A stretch of 64,000 nt of DNA from Typhlomys cinereus (GCA_023101885.1 JALPQD010000240.1:1643501-1707500); one strand, 5' to 3'; numbered from the stretch's first letter, positions 21,801-34,374 are shown. Notes: a model not told the origin generated them from the sequence alone. Translations and numbers: made by a program.

Positions 21801-24799
21801 TTTATCTGACTGAGAGACTTCATGATTCTTGGAAGTAGGAATGGAAGGAATTTGGAAGAATGAGGATTGGTCTTCTTCATTGGACCCAATAAGAAAAGAG
21901 AAATGAGAGAAGAAAGAGAGGCCAATGGATGGTGATGGATTGAAGGCACAGAATCGGGTGTGTCCAGAATTGGGCGCGACCCTATATGCGACATGATCTG
22001 CCCTTGCACGCTGTGACTCCGACTCCATCACTCCAGTGATCATGGAACTGGAGGAGGCCTTAGTTCCTCCCTTCATTTGGACACAGAAAGCCTGGAAGGA
22101 GGTGAATTGTATGAGAACAGTTTCCAAGTGTTTCCCGGGACCTTGAAGAGATCCACAAAGTATGAAATATGATGTTTTAGGCAATCATATCTCTCTGAGA
22201 CATGGGTTCCATCGTGGGAAGGCCTTACAATAGACTTATCTGTACTGTATCTTATATTTTGTGAAGTAACGTGAGCCTTGGCGTATACTCAAATATTCTG
22301 ACCCAAAGTTTTGACTTGTCATGTAAACACCGCTCCTACACAATTCAGCCGAGCTTTCAATTTAAGCAAATGTGGACTGGAGCTCGCGTGAGTTGGGTTG
22401 TTATGCTCCCCTTCCACTTAACTCCCCATTTTGAAACATTTCCTGCATCCCAATTTTCCTGTGCCGGGTTCATTCTCTGCTTCCAGCCCTAGATCCCCAA
22501 ATAGCTGGCCCTTCCTCTCTAAACAGGAGCTTTGCTTCCTCTTGCGTCCTTAGTGAACCCCCTGACCTCTAAGGCTGATGGGAGACCAGTTTATCAAGCT
22601 CTGTAGACAGCAAGAGCTGGGGTGAGCCATTAGCCCCTCACAACTATGGTCTAGAACTGCCCTGGACCAGATTAGTAATGTGACCCGGAGGTTAAAGGCT
22701 CTGTATTCCATTACCAGTCTCCTGAGTAATCTACCTAATTCAGTATCCCTTCATTTAATTGAAACATTATTTTCTCTCTGTTAGCCAGGGCACTCAAGCT
22801 GGTGTAGCAGTGTTAATCTTTCAGCCCATTTCCATCTTTGCAGAATTACCTTTCCAGCAATTAGACCCACTGGTATAAATTTGCTTTGCTCCTTCCTGGG
22901 GTTCAGCATTAAAATGGAAATCTCCAAGCTCAACATGTTTTTCTCCAGGTTGACCCAAGGGCAGATATTAATTAATGGGGGGGGTTGTTTGGGAAAGGTT
23001 GAACAGTGAAAGCCAATGTAGAGGATACTGCTCTTGAGGCATCTTTGCAAATAGCAAGGGATGAAAGGGAGTGATAGGGTAGAGAAGAATCATTTAAAAT
23101 CAAGTGTAATGATTGCACTGTTGGTGAACTAAGGAGCAAAACAGTGGTTATTCTGGAAGTAGGTTAGTGCTTTCAAAGTCTCTATCCTTCATGAATCTGA
23201 ATGAAGTTCATCTGTGAATATTCTCTAATCCATCTATCTTGTGCCTCGCAGTGAAGGTTTTGGGGGAGCAGTGATTTTCTGAGGTAGAACCTGGAAAGCC
23301 CCTGACAAACTAATATGTACTGATTCCTCTATTAGTCCAATATCTTTGAAAGGCTCTTTAGTTGGTTGATTTCCCACATTTTCTGTCAAAGAGCACCAAC
23401 AAATAATTTATGCTGACTACCTCATTTCCTGAGCTCTGAAATTTGCTCTTACTTTGCTAAGAAATGGTTACTGGATTGTCATCATCAATGGGGTAGGTAG
23501 TCACTTTTCAAGGTCACCAGTCTTCTCTTAGAATTCTCTATCTCTAACACTGAGCCCCACTGAATACTCCCTTCATTTTATTGCTGGGGCCATGAATTTT
23601 CCAATTCTCCTTCTTTTTAACTATTTCTCATTTTCCGTTTGCTTCAATTTCTACCTCAGTGCCTCAGCTCTGGCCATTTACCTGTTATCCTGTGCTTTTG
23701 TCAGGAAGAGAAGCTGCAATTTTTGGGGGCTTGTTTAGCTTGACCGAGTTAGGCTTACAGTGAAGCTAGGCAATAGATGAACTAGATGGAGGCCAGAAGC
23801 CTCCATCCTCCCAATTCCCTTGGAGCTGCTAATGGTTCCATGCCCTGAAGCAGGGGCAGGGGAGCCCTTGGGCAAAGGAACCAACCCTGCCTCATGTGGG
23901 TGCTATTACTTTTCCTACAGGTCAGAAGTCCAATGAACATGCACTCTAGCAAACGGTGCTCATCTTCAAAGGGTGCCAGTCCCTCTGCCACCATGCATTG
24001 CACTTGTTATAGCAACCCATTCGCTATATGTGACTTGACATGCTCAGAATGGCTGGAAGTTAAGCAACTAGATCTCTACTAATCCTATACTTTCAGGGTT
24101 TAAGTCTTTAATAAAGAACCCAGTTCAGACTTGCATTAAAGCTCACCCTAATGACCTATATTCATGGATATAATACTCTACCAGTCATTGTCTTACCAAC
24201 CCTGATCCTTCTTTTGATGGCATTCTCTTTAGAGGATGGAAGTACTATTCTTCTGGTTATCACCAAAGATTGTCTTCTTCTTGTGTCCCAAAGCCAATTA
24301 GCCACTAGAGGTATTTTTACTTTGTCTTCATCCCTATGAACCTCTGTAACACCATGTTTGAAGACTAGTAAGATCTTTTTCAATTATTAAGAAAATACAA
24401 TTAATGTCACTTTGTGATTTCCAATCTCTAGAATAGATGTCTCCTCACATAAATGAAGAGCTTGAATCTCTAGAGGTTGAATAACTTTTCAAAGTTCACA
24501 CCAGTGTTCAGTAAAGAGCCTAAATCTGCTTATTTATGACCTAGAACTCCTCCTTTTCCTTTAGCTACTTTTTTCTAGTTTCACCAACTTCAGATCTATT
24601 GCTACCTATACAATCCATGAAGATCCATCCAATTGATTTATGACTAGTCTCATTAATGTACTAAATTTCACTTTTAAATTCATATTGTAGTTAGTATCTA
24701 GTTAATCCTTGTCAAATATGTGATCAAACATTTATTAAGTTTTACAACTTTACTGGGTTATAAAACACAAGTAATACCGCAAACAGAAATAATGCTTAC
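21801..24799. other. Unassigned sequence, about 3 kb
   Basis: Neither repeats nor genes recognised. The part at about 22720-22990 looks like unique sequence with runs such as TTCATTTAATTGAAACATTA and ATATTAATTAATG and could be a conserved non-coding element; this is only an impression. Confidence 0.45.
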
Positions 24800-25091
24800 A
24801 CTTTATTTTTAGAATATGTGTGCATGTATGTATATGTGTATGTGTATGTGCGTATATGTATATCAAAAGGCACTGCATGTGCCTGTGGAGGGCCAAAGGT
24901 GATTTGGGAAACATCCTGGATTGCTCTATTTTCTTTTTGCTTTGCTCTGGGGTTTCCCCAGTTTTGCCTTCCAAGGCTGGATAGGCAGACCTCCACCATT
25001 TCTGCACCACGTTTTTAAATGGGATCTGGGATCAGAAAGAATGTCCTTCTGCTTGCAAGGCAGAGACTTAATCTCTGAGTCACCTCTGCAT
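24800..25091 (-). mobile_element. B2-superfamily SINE, subfamily A
   Basis: Antisense copy: the tail TTTATTTTTAGAATATG, a TG-rich stretch, AAAGGCACTGCATGTGCCTG, then the body GGGAAACATCCTGGATTGCT, and the head as GCTTGCAAGGCAGAGACTTA followed by GAGTCACCTCTGC. It belongs to the GTGATCCAGGATG-type body group. Confidence 0.82.
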
Positions 25092-25095
25092 ATAC

Positions 25096-25126
<31 letters not shown>

Positions 25127-25265
25127 ATGCTATGGTGAATTGTGAAGGTCATAGAACAACTTTTTGGAATTGGTTCTCTCTTTCCATCTTTCCATGAGTT
25201 CTGGGTTGTTGGCTTGTGCAGCAAGTGCCTTTAACTTTTGAGCAATCTCACTGTTCCCAAATAGT
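25092..25265 (-). mobile_element. RSINE1/B4-like SINE
   Basis: After a TG run (25099-25125), the sequence GAAGGTCATAGAACAACTTT, GGAATTGGTTCTCTCTTTCC, GGCTTGTGCAGCAAGTGCCT and GAGCAATCTCACTGTTCCC follows. It matches, in order, the antisense of the rodent RSINE1 (B4-family) consensus as I know it. It abuts the preceding SINE. Confidence 0.72.
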
Positions 25266-26024
25266 TTTTGATATATATAGTCAGGAATCTATCTCTGATC
25301 AAGTGAACATTGACTTATATGTGAAGTGTACTCATCCATATATTACATGTACAGATATGAATCTACCTGAGATCGCTTAATTCTGTTCCAAAGACCTGCT
25401 CATTTATGTTGTTAATACTGCAATCAAGATATGACTTTGAAAATGTCCTAAAGTCTGCTGTCATAAGCCCTTTACTTTTGCTTATCTTTTCTAAAATTAT
25501 CTGGCTTTTCACATTTGTATGTCCTTTATATTATTTCAGCATGTTTTATAGAATCCTGTCAGAATTTAGTTGTTGTATTTGTCTGTTTGTAAGTTTGGTA
25601 ACAGTTGGACACATTGGTAGCATTGGTATTTCCATCTGTGAAGCACAGTGAGCTTTGTTTCCTTACATCTTCTCTAATTTCTTTCAGAAGCATCTTAGAA
25701 ATGTTAATGGACAAAATTACATATCCATTTTCAGTTTCGTTCTTACTTATTTCCTATTTTGATCCTAATATAAGTGGTACTTTCTGAATATTTTTAATTT
25801 TGCATCCTTCTAAATTGAAGGAAGAGCCACAAAGCATTTGACTCTATGCTTCCTGTCTGTTTGTACTTATCTCTGGTACCAGTTAAAAAGGAAACTTTTT
25901 GAAAGGGAATTTCTTACACAATAAACCACTTTGAATTGAGTAGAATGTAACAATTTACATGTTGCCATAAATAATTTATTTCTTTGAGGATAACATTGAA
26001 ACATTTTCTTTAATAGCTGCAACA

Positions 26025-26300
26025 TAATTTTTATTTTTATTTATTTCCCCCTTTGCCCCATCTTACCATTCCTCCGACATTGACAGCCTCCTATCACTTC
26101 TTAGACATACGATCCACTGAGTCCAGTAGGAGATGTCTGCTCTTGCATGTACCTGGGTATCTACTGTAGCACAGACAATAATTCACAGGTTACCGCTGAT
26201 GCCTGAGGACTGACCGCATTCTCTGTTCAATTTGGGCCATCAATGATCATCACTTTGGTGAGGAGTAGGACCATCTTAGTTAATCCCTCATTCATTGCAC
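26025..26300 (-). mobile_element. L1 3' UTR fragment (antisense), probable
   Basis: T/A-rich tail TTTTTATTTTTATTTATTTC, then a C-rich block and sequence that resembles the 3' end of other minus-strand L1s in this window. It lies inside the older L1 relic. Confidence 0.45.
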
Positions 26301-26404
26301 AAATGGCATGAAGAAAAGCTCCATGTTACACATAGCACATAAAAACATAATTGATTCTTGTTTTAAAACTTTGTTATGCTCACATATTCATTCTGGTAAC
26401 TTTT

Positions 26405-26687
26405 TTTTAAACTTTTTTTATTTATTCAATTGTGCATTGTGTGTGCGTGTGTGTTTGTACGTGTATGTATGTGTAAAACCACGGGCCAATTCGGGAACCA
26501 CCACGGACCGCCTCCATCTCCTCCTTGTTTACTCTGCCCCGGGATTCACAGGCTCCGCCCTACCAGGACCAGAAACGCAGGCCGCCCCCGCTTCCTCCCA
26601 GCGTCTATATTTGGGGTCTAGGATCCTAACTCAGGACCTTCCACCTGCAAAGCAGAGGCTTAACCCCTGAGCCACCTCTCCAGCCCC
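26405..26687 (-). mobile_element. B2-superfamily SINE, younger subfamily (B)
   Basis: Complete antisense copy: T-rich tail with TTTATTTATTCAATTG, a TG-rich stretch, then the body CGGGAACCACCACGGACC, the middle TCTGCCCCGGGATTCACAGG, and a head ending GAGCCACCTCTCCAGCCCC. The target-site duplication TCATTCTGGTAACTTTT lies at 26388-26404 and 26688-26704. Confidence 0.93.
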
Positions 26688-27065
26688 TCATTCTGGTAAC
26701 TTTTAAAGAGATCGCGTGGTAATTTTTTTTTATAAACTATAAGATCATCTGCTAACCATTTCTTTCTTTCCAATCTGGATGCCTTGCTTCTGTTTTTTTA
26801 CCCAAAATTGTCTAGAGTTCCCAACATTACGCTGAGTAGAAGTGGTGAGTGCAATGTCCTAGTCATGCTCCCGATCTTGGGCAAAAGACTTACCAGAATA
26901 TTATTTTCCATAGATATATATTGTTGCGGATTTTAGCAAACTGAAAACCTTTCTATTCCTAATTAATTGTGAAGTTTGACTAATATGCATCATTATTACA
27001 CATATTCTTGAATTTGTTAAATATCTTTCATTTTGTCAATTTTTGACTTTTGAATTTCCAAAGCA

Positions 27066-27734
27066 TATATGCCTATGACCATGTAAATAATTCATGCAGA
27101 GAAAAAATAGACATTCTGGAAATGCTCGCTGACCTTTCCTAAGTGGTTGAAGGGAAAAGGAAGCAATCCACAGGAATTTGTAGAAAAGAGCCACTTCTAC
27201 TCTCTAATCTAATGTCCAGAAGCTTCCTGAAAACACAAGCTGACCCATTCTGTCCTTTTCTATTTATTATTTTCTGCCTTTGTTGCTTTGCTAGTTGATC
27301 TTAACTTCATGAATAATTATTCATGTTATCACTTTTTTTAATTATGCTAGCTAGTTTTTCATTAGTTTTTTAAAACAATACCTCCCATATAAGGTTTTTA
27401 ATCTTCTTCTCAACCTTGAATGTAATACATTTGTTTTTATGTTGAATCTTAGCTCATTTTAAAACACATGTCAGAATCACTGTACTGAGCCAACAGATGT
27501 GAGATGTGTTGGAGATTCAGCCATGATGGCTGGAAGACTTCTCACCTACTCTCCTCAGCTGGGCTTCCCAACTCCACCCCAGCACTTGGGGACTACTGCT
27601 GAAAGATGTTTCTGTGCCAAGGATGCAGGAAATTGCTCCAGGAATTCCATTCACATATAACACAGTGTAAATATGTTCCCTAAAGTTGTGCAACAGTAGC
27701 ACTGAACAACCAGCAAAACAATATAACTAGTTTT
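27066..27734. other. Unassigned A+T-rich sequence
   Basis: No gene or named repeat seen. It may contain more of the surrounding old L1, too eroded to place. Confidence 0.4.
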
Positions 27735-28105
27735 AAAGCTTTATGTATTTTATTCTTTGACAGTTTGGCACAAAAATAGAATGAGTTTAAGTCATTTATA
27801 TTTATATTATCAGACTTCATTTCCCCTCCTTCACTCACTGAAAAATTTTCTTTTTCCAAGTCTCCCTCACACTTTCATGTCTTCTGGTGAATGTGGTTCA
27901 TAAGGCATTAGCATGTGTCTGGGCACTTTGTAGCCTGGACAACATGTCAGTGACTACATAACTGAAGAAAGTAGGTCCCCTTCCAATAGCCAGTATTAAC
28001 TAACCCTCAATAGTCCCACGGGAGAGGCAGAGACTCATAACCCCTCCCCCCCAGCCCCGTCCACAATGACATTTGACCAGCCAAATCTTGTGCAGGTCTA
28101 TTAAA
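27735..28105 (-). mobile_element. L1 3' UTR of Lx type
   Basis: Reading left to right it follows the antisense of rodent Lx L1 3' UTRs: TTTGACAGTTTGGCAC, a C-rich block, CACTTTCATGTCTTCTGG, ACATGTCAGTGACTACATAA, a second C-rich block (28042-28060), and AATCTTGTGCAGGTCTATTA. This supports a mouse-related rodent. Confidence 0.75.
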
Positions 28106-28696
28106 GGATAGTTTTCAAAACAGCACTCACTATATAGACAATTCTTCCTTTCTGAAGTTCATATTAAGTAATCCTGAAATCAGTCATGACTTAACTAAAC
28201 AATAGGAAAATGTTGTCATTTTAATATCAGAAATAATTTAAATCCTTTTTAAGGATATGAATTATTTACATGATGGTGTATGTTCAATACAACCATTGAA
28301 CATCATTGAACAACATTGAACATGGTCGTATAGCAAAGGAAGACATTTCTTGGTTGACTCCAGCTGAAAAGTTTTCAGGTCACTCCCTGTTCCTTTATTT
28401 CAATCTACTTACAATTCCTAAACTTTCCGTTCCTCAAAATCAATTCCTAAAAATACAATTTCTGAAAAATGCTATTTATACTTTATTAAAAAGTAAATGA
28501 ATGAAATTCAGCAAAATAAAAGTATATAAATAAGGAGAAAAGCTAAATCATATATGCAAGTTTAATTTTAATAAAATTTTGTGTTCGTTCCTGCTGAGAA
28601 TCATCCATGATCCCTTTTCTGCTCTATTGTTTTGTTTTGGGTCTCTAATCAAAATCAGAGCACACCGTTACAGATAATCTGGCTAGTCAATTAGTT
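28106..28696. other. Unassigned A+T-rich sequence
   Basis: No gene, RNA or repeat recognised. Short repeats of the form ACATTGAACA occur near 28295-28322. Confidence 0.45.
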
Positions 28697-28848
28697 CTGG
28701 GGACTCCCAGACGCTCCCTTCTGGGGTGGGAATTACAAGTGGGCTACCACAATCTTCCCAGCATTTTTTATGTGGGTTCTGGGAGTCCAAACTCCAGTCC
28801 TTTCACTTACAGAGTGAGCACTTAACCATGGAACCATCTTCCCAGCAT
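28697..28848 (-). mobile_element. B4-like SINE fragment
   Basis: Antisense signature in order: GGGAATTACAAGTGGGCTAC, CCCAGCATTTTTTATGTGGG, TTACAGAGTGAGCACTTAAC and CCATGGAACCATCTTCCCAG. This fits the right half and tRNA-like head of rodent B4-type composite SINEs. Confidence 0.65.
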
Positions 28849-28894
28849 TTATTTCATAAACCTAACGAAAATTATTTTAAAGAAAAGAAGTTTA

Positions 28895-31800
28895 TGCTTT
28901 CTGCCCCAGACCCTGACCCAGACCAGGGTGGACTCCCCGATCCTCAGGTAAGGCCCGTAGACCATGCCCCATGCCCCAGGTCATCTGCTGGCCCAACTAG
29001 CCACTCTACCTTTCTGCCCCAGTCCCTGGGCAGACTCCCTGCTCCTCAGAATTCAACAGAGTCTAGAGAAAACCCAAGCAAAGCACTAGGGGACCGACAC
29101 TATTCGTCTAAGATCTAAAATCATACCATCATGTGGGAGAGAATTTTCACATCCAGCTTTAAGATAATTAAACTAACATCTTGTTCCCCTCAATTATTAG
29201 TCACTGTAGTTTAATATTTCCATATAGTCACCCAAAAACCCATACAACTTCAGGGACTATACCATTCACCCTCACATGTCATCAAGGAAGTAAACCTAAA
29301 AAGTGCATTACCATACTAATCTCCAGTCCCTGTCTACTAAACATGACTTAATTGATGTACTAACAGTCCAATAGCCTCATCTAGGAAATAATACCAACAC
29401 CAGACAGGCATACCCAACTCACAGGCAAAAACTAACGATAACTGCTCAAGTGTCAGTTCAGCCAAAAACACAGAAAAACAAAAAGAAGGACATAAGAGAT
29501 AAAACAAAAATTCTCAGCTCACAGTGCAAATTCGTGAGAAACAAGAGACAGCAAATCTCTTACAAAAAGAGATGGAATCCAACCAGAAAAAACACACAGA
29601 AAATAAATAGCTAAGAATGCCACACCCAAGATAATGATTTTCAAAGCCTGATCTATACTATGATCAAAACAGCAGATGAGTTTGAACAGGAACACAAAGG
29701 CCCTTGGAGTAGATGAGAAAAGCAGTTGAAGAAACAAAAATAGGCATAGAGCAGTTAAAACAATCTCAAGAAGAGTTTAAACTCGAACTAAAAGAGAAGC
29801 TATCTTCAACCCAGAACTCAACATAGAGTCTAATGAGCAGAACTAATGTAGCAGAAAATAGAATATCAGATCTTGGAGACAAAGTGGAAGAAATAACCAG
29901 TTCAATCAAAGAGGTTGTTAAAGCTAAAAAATATAGTTAAGAGGAATATTCAAGAGTTATGCCATACCTTGAAGAGACTAACATGCATATTCATGAAATA
30001 CCAGACCAAGAATCCCCAAATATTCCTAGGAAATCCCCCACCCTAGGAAATTTTTCAAATTATTATAAAGGAAAACTTTCCACATCTAAAGAAAGAGAGG
30101 CCCACTGAAATACAAGAGGCATTCCACACCCCCAAAGAAATATGACCAAAATAGAAACTCACCAAAACAAATAATAGTCAAAACATTATGATTTAAGAAA
30201 AAAGAGATTGTGATGAGAGCTTCAAGGGAAAAAAAAAAGTCACTTTTAAAAGTAAACCTATTAAAATAACAAATGATTTTTCAATGGAAACAGTAAAACC
30301 CAAAAGAGCTTGGAGAGATGCATTTCAAGTATTGAATGAGCACAAATGTCAATCCAGGCTAATATACCCAGCAAAACTATCAGTCATGATCTAGGGTGAA
30401 AGAAAAATTTTCAACTATAAAGACAACTTGAAGGTTTACATATCCATCAAACCAGGCCTTCAAAAAATGCTAAAAAATGTACTCAATCTTGAAAAAAAGA
30501 ATAAGCATATCCAGGAGAACAGAAGGGCAGTATAATAACACCACAACTTACAAGCTAAATAATACATTTATGAAAGCCATTAGACACAAAAATGTCAGAA
30601 ATTAAAAAAAATTCTGAATTATAACACTAAATGTCAATGGAATTAACACACAAATCAAAAAACACAGGTTACAAACATGGATGAGAAATCAAAACCCTGT
30701 TCAGGATGAAAAAAATCCACAATACAAACACCACCAAATGCTGGAGAGGATGTGAAGAGAAGGGAACTCTCATACATTGCTGGTGGGAATGCAGGCTTAT
30801 ACAACCACTCTGGTGACCAGTTTGATGATTCCTAAAAAAGTTAAAGATTGAAATAACATATGACTCTGCTATGCCACTTCTGGGAATAATCCTCCATAAT
30901 GCAGAAATTCACTACAGTGACATGAGCGCAACCACATTCATTGCAGCACTGTTTATAAAAGCAAAGTCATGGAATCAACCCAAATGCCCAACAGTTGATG
31001 AGTGGATAATGAAAATGTAGTACATTTATACAATGCAATACTATTCAGCCATCAAAAAAGATAAATTAATGAAATTTGCAAGAAAATGGATGGAATTAGA
31101 AAAAAATCATGTTGAGTGAAGTATCCCAGACACAGAAAGTTAGATATTATATATACTCCCAAATAGGTGGATCCTAGTTTCAAACCCACTTAATGACATG
31201 TTCAAAGGTAAATTTCTGTATTACCTACTGTAATCACAAAGATTATAAACAGAGGGAAGGGGAAAGAGGTCCCCCAAAAAGAGGGGGATCATGCTTCATT
31301 TGAGACAATAGGTCACCTTCATGTGTGGCATGTGTCTCTAGACATCTGGTGAAGCTCATGCTCATGTCTTCTCCTGGTCAACAGATTTAATCTCACCAAT
31401 CAGGGAGGTATAGGGACTGGCAAGTAGATGGTGACCATCCTGCACATGGGACACAGACCTCCATCACCACCACTGCTGTATCCTACTCCTATTCTTCTGT
31501 CTACCTTTGAGTCTCCTTATATTAAGATCTTCATTTGAACAGTCTTTTATCTTTGGTTAGGAGGTGACCTTCTATACCACTGGGATGCAGCCAACGGCTA
31601 TGCAGGAAAAGCAAAACTAAAAACAACAATGAACCATAATTCAGAACACCAAAGACCCTACATTATTCACCCGGAACTAGACCAGCCAAATCTTTCCCCA
31701 TCCTACAGCTCAGGGAACTTCACGGTAGAGAGGGAAGCAAGATTGTAAGAGCCTAAAGATGGAGAGGACCAATGATATGCAAGGTACTCCACACAAGTTA

Positions 31801-32215
31801 GGGCTGCAGTAGCCATAATCGAACTTTGCATGACCTACACAATGGCTGACATGTCAACGATCCCCCAAAGTATAGCCTAGATCACAGGGGAGAAGGCTCC
31901 AAGCATTAGGATCCTTAGAGGCAAGGGATTAACAATCATAATAGAGTTCCCATTGTAACACGGAGCCCAAGAAGGGGCTCTGGGCTATATCACTGAGTCC
32001 TCCCCCCTCAGGGGAGGACTCAGAGGGATTCACACAAAAGGATGTTCCAGAGGATAGGAGGGAGGAAAGGGGAGGCACTGGGAGAAGGGAGGGAGGGAAG
32101 GGGTGAAAAGAAAGGGGAAGGGGGAGAGTGCAAGGCGGGATGACTAGGGAAAGGTGGAGGGAGGGAGAGCTATTGAGCTTGTATGATTAGGAAAAAAATA
32201 TAACGTGAGAGAAAA
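28895..32215 (+). mobile_element. Plus-strand L1 with a large internal deletion
   Basis: The element keeps both ends. The 5' UTR starts near CTGCCCCAGACCCTGACC, ORF1 relics lie at about 29500-30535, and the ORF2 start at about 30592 reads MSEIKKNSEL before a stop. Near 30700 the sequence jumps from the endonuclease N-terminus straight to the C-terminal segment encoding CWRGCEEKGTLIHCW. Relative to the full-length L1 in this window, about 3.2 kb of ORF2 is missing. The ORF2 end lies near 31110, and a G/A-rich 3' UTR runs to an A-rich tail near 32215. ORF1 and ORF2 are full of stops. A clear target-site duplication was not found. Confidence 0.82.
31993..32023. repeat. 13-bp hairpin in L1 3' UTR
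   Basis: The arms CTGAGTCCTCCCC (31993-32005) and GGGGAGGACTCAG (32011-32023) pair perfectly around a 5-base loop. Confidence 0.85.
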
Positions 32216-32520
32216 AAAGAAAACCACATTTCTAAATTTAAAAAAAGATAAGTTTTCAAAGAAGCCCTTTGCAGGAAGTATTTCAGGAAAATTCTTTAAA
32301 TGTGCAAGGTGAAGGTGAAGGACAAATTAGCCCAATGTTGAGATGAAGTTGAAAGTGCTGTTCAGGTGCAGTAAACTCTACCATCAATGAATAATCAGTC
32401 AAATGAAAACAAAGTAAGCACAGTTTGTTTAGTACTTATCTAGCCTTATTCTGTGAGCCGAAACCAAAATTTCCTCCAGTTCATCTTGATCTAAGTGAAT
32501 TGAGGTATCTCTCTTCTTGC

Positions 32521-32571
32521 TCTGTCCCTTAAGTTAGAGAAATGTCTCTGTCCCTTAAGTTAGAGAAATGT
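32521..32571. repeat. 26-bp tandem duplication
   Basis: Two adjacent copies, 32521-32546 and 32547-32571, identical except that the second stops one base short. Confidence 0.92.
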
Positions 32572-32920
32572 GGATGGACCTAACCCTGCAAAATAATGTG
32601 ATTGGTAGTCTCTGTTCAGAGTCTACAGCCATTAGACTGATGAGACTCATAGCAGGAAAACTTTGCAAGCACCCGAGTGAGGCTCACTGCTGTAAAGACT
32701 CTGCTGCTTCTGTGAAATTATCTAATTGATGCTCTCATTAAGTGCTTATAGACCCACTTTTCCTGGAAATCCCATCCCTTTCCAGATGGATCTAGCTCGT
32801 GCTTGAGACTGTGGAGGATTCTCTGTAGATGCCTGATTCCCTTTGTAAATACACAATGAGACAAAGATTTGCATTTAGATACTAATGGAACCAAACAGGC
32901 AATATTAGAATCCTTTGGAA

Positions 32921-32988
32921 GACAGAGAGAGAAAAAGAGAGAGAGAATGAGAGAGAAGGAGAGAGAAGGAGAGAGAGAGACAGAGAGT
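32921..32988. repeat. GA-rich simple repeat
   Basis: Nearly pure purines with GAGAGA runs broken by AAAAAG, AATG and CAG. Confidence 0.85.
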
Positions 32989-33211
32989 TATGAAGGGGAA
33001 GGAGGAAGAGAAGGGAGAGAAGAAAGGAGTCCATAAGGAAGGAAAAGAGGGGTGAATGCATTTTCATATCCTAGAAACTTGGTTAGAAGTCAGGTCACTT
33101 GAAGCCTCTGAATGCTACCAGTTCATTTTTTCATTTTGAAAACCATGCAAGAAATTCAGTAGTTTGTATCCAGAAATAATAATATTATTCACTTTTGATT
33201 TTTTCAGTTTT

Positions 33212-33514
33212 TTAAAAAAAATTTTATTATTTATTCAATTGTGGGTATATGCATGTGTGCACCTGTGTGTATGTATGTGTGTGTATGTATGTGTCTGTGT
33301 GTAGAACCACAGACGAATTCCGGAACCACCATGGACCATTTTTACCTCCTCCTTGTTTACTCTGCCCCAGGATTCACAGGCTCCACCCTACCAGGACCAG
33401 AAGCGCAGGCTGCCCCTGCTTCTGCCCGGCGTCTATACGTGGGGTCTAGGATCGGAACTCAGGACCTTCGGCCTGCAAGGCAGAGGCTCAACCCCTGAGC
33501 CACCTCTCCAGCCC
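33212..33514 (-). mobile_element. B2-superfamily SINE, younger subfamily (B)
   Basis: Complete antisense copy with A/T tail, TG-rich stretch, TCCGGAACCACCATGGACCA, TCTGCCCCAGGATTCACAGG, TCGGAACTCAGGACCTTCGG and a head ending CCACCTCTCCAGCCC. The target-site duplication is GATTTTTTCAGTTTT at 33197-33211, and the same with one extra T at 33515-33530. Confidence 0.92.
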
Positions 33515-33796
33515 GATTTTTTTCAGTTTTGATAACAACCACTAGGAGGGAAGAACAAGGAATGATAAACTTATTTCTTTCTCTGAAACTACATGTGCAG
33601 TATGGTTACTGTTTAAATAATGTGTCCATAGAAAGATGTCCAGCTTGTTTCACATCACCCATTAGGGCGTGTATTGGCCAGATGTGGCTAGCATAAGAAG
33701 TCAGAGGACAACAGGGTTGCCTTCTGTGTGTGAGCATTAGCATGAGTTCCAGGCCTTGGGCTATGCTGTGAGACACTGTCTTTTAAAAACGTCATT

Positions 33797-33798
33797 AC

Positions 33799-33857
<59 letters not shown>

Positions 33858-34133
33858 CGTGCATGCGAGAGGGCACTGTGTGTCCCAGTGGAGGACCAAG
33901 GGTGATTTCTGGAATCATCCTGGATCACTCTTACCTCCTTCTTGCTTTGCTCTGGGATTTCTCAGGCTGTTTTTTTTTTCTTCCACATTTCATTATTTTT
34001 TCTAATCATATAAGCTCAATAGGTACCCCTTCCTCTCCCTCTGCCTGGAGATTTTACATGGGACCTGGAATGTGAACTCAGGACCTTCTACTTGCAAGGC
34101 AGAGGCTTAACCCCTGAGCTCTCTCTCTAACCT
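33797..34133 (-). mobile_element. B2-superfamily SINE, subfamily A, with an insert
   Basis: Antisense copy with a TG run, GAGGGCACTGTGTGTCCC, GGTGATTTCTGGAATCATCC and TTGCTTTGCTCTGGGATTTC. It then has an extra T- and C-rich stretch (about 33970-34046) not found in other copies, and the head resumes as GGACCTGGAATGTGAACTCA to GAGGCTTAACCCCTGAGCTC. Confidence 0.78.
33806..33854. repeat. (TG)n microsatellite
   Basis: About 24 uninterrupted TG units at the tail side of an antisense SINE. Confidence 0.95.
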
Positions 34134-34374
34134 GCATCATTATTTTTTGCAAATGTTATTTGGTAAGTAATCTTTGAATTTCATTGGATGGAATCTCAGT
34201 CAGGGAAATTCACTTTAAATTTTGTTAGCAACAAGGGTAAGATAAAACTGCATCTTCCACTTGAGGCAGTATTACATGAATTCAAATAGGACACTGCAGA
34301 GCACTTTTTTAAGATTAAGTCTATGTGGCACTACATTAGTCTGAATAACTGAGAAATTAAACATTAAGAATTCA

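Larger units (their letters stand above)
25425..27065 (-). mobile_element. Old L1 ORF2 relic, interrupted
   Basis: Two blocks of antisense L1 ORF2 frame the inserts. 25430-25830 resembles the ORF2 thumb/C-terminal region (CTTCTCTAATTTCTTTCAGA followed by a degraded form of the usual gap). 26740-27065 resembles the RT region (AAGATCATCTGCTAACCATT, TGAGTAGAAGTGGTGAGTGC). Order and orientation agree with one minus-strand element. Between them lie an L1 3'-end-like piece and a young SINE. Confidence 0.65.
32216..33196. other. Unassigned sequence with simple repeats
   Basis: No gene recognised. It holds a 26-bp tandem duplication (32521-32571, unit TCTGTCCCTTAAGTTAGAGA plus six bases) and a GA-rich tract at 32921-32988. 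Confidence 0.5.

Noticed and set aside
21605..22184. Overlapping minus-strand open frames of 134 and 142 codons as a gene
   Set aside because: Two frames overlap on the same strand and neither shows a recognisable domain; composition is consistent with chance.
26308..26670. 120-codon plus-strand open frame
   Set aside because: It is read across an antisense SINE; the same peptide pattern recurs at 33241-33498 because both are copies of one SINE.
30680..30740. L1 internal deletion joint as a splice junction
   Set aside because: The left side lacks a good GT donor at the joint and extra bases remain; microhomology deletion fits better.
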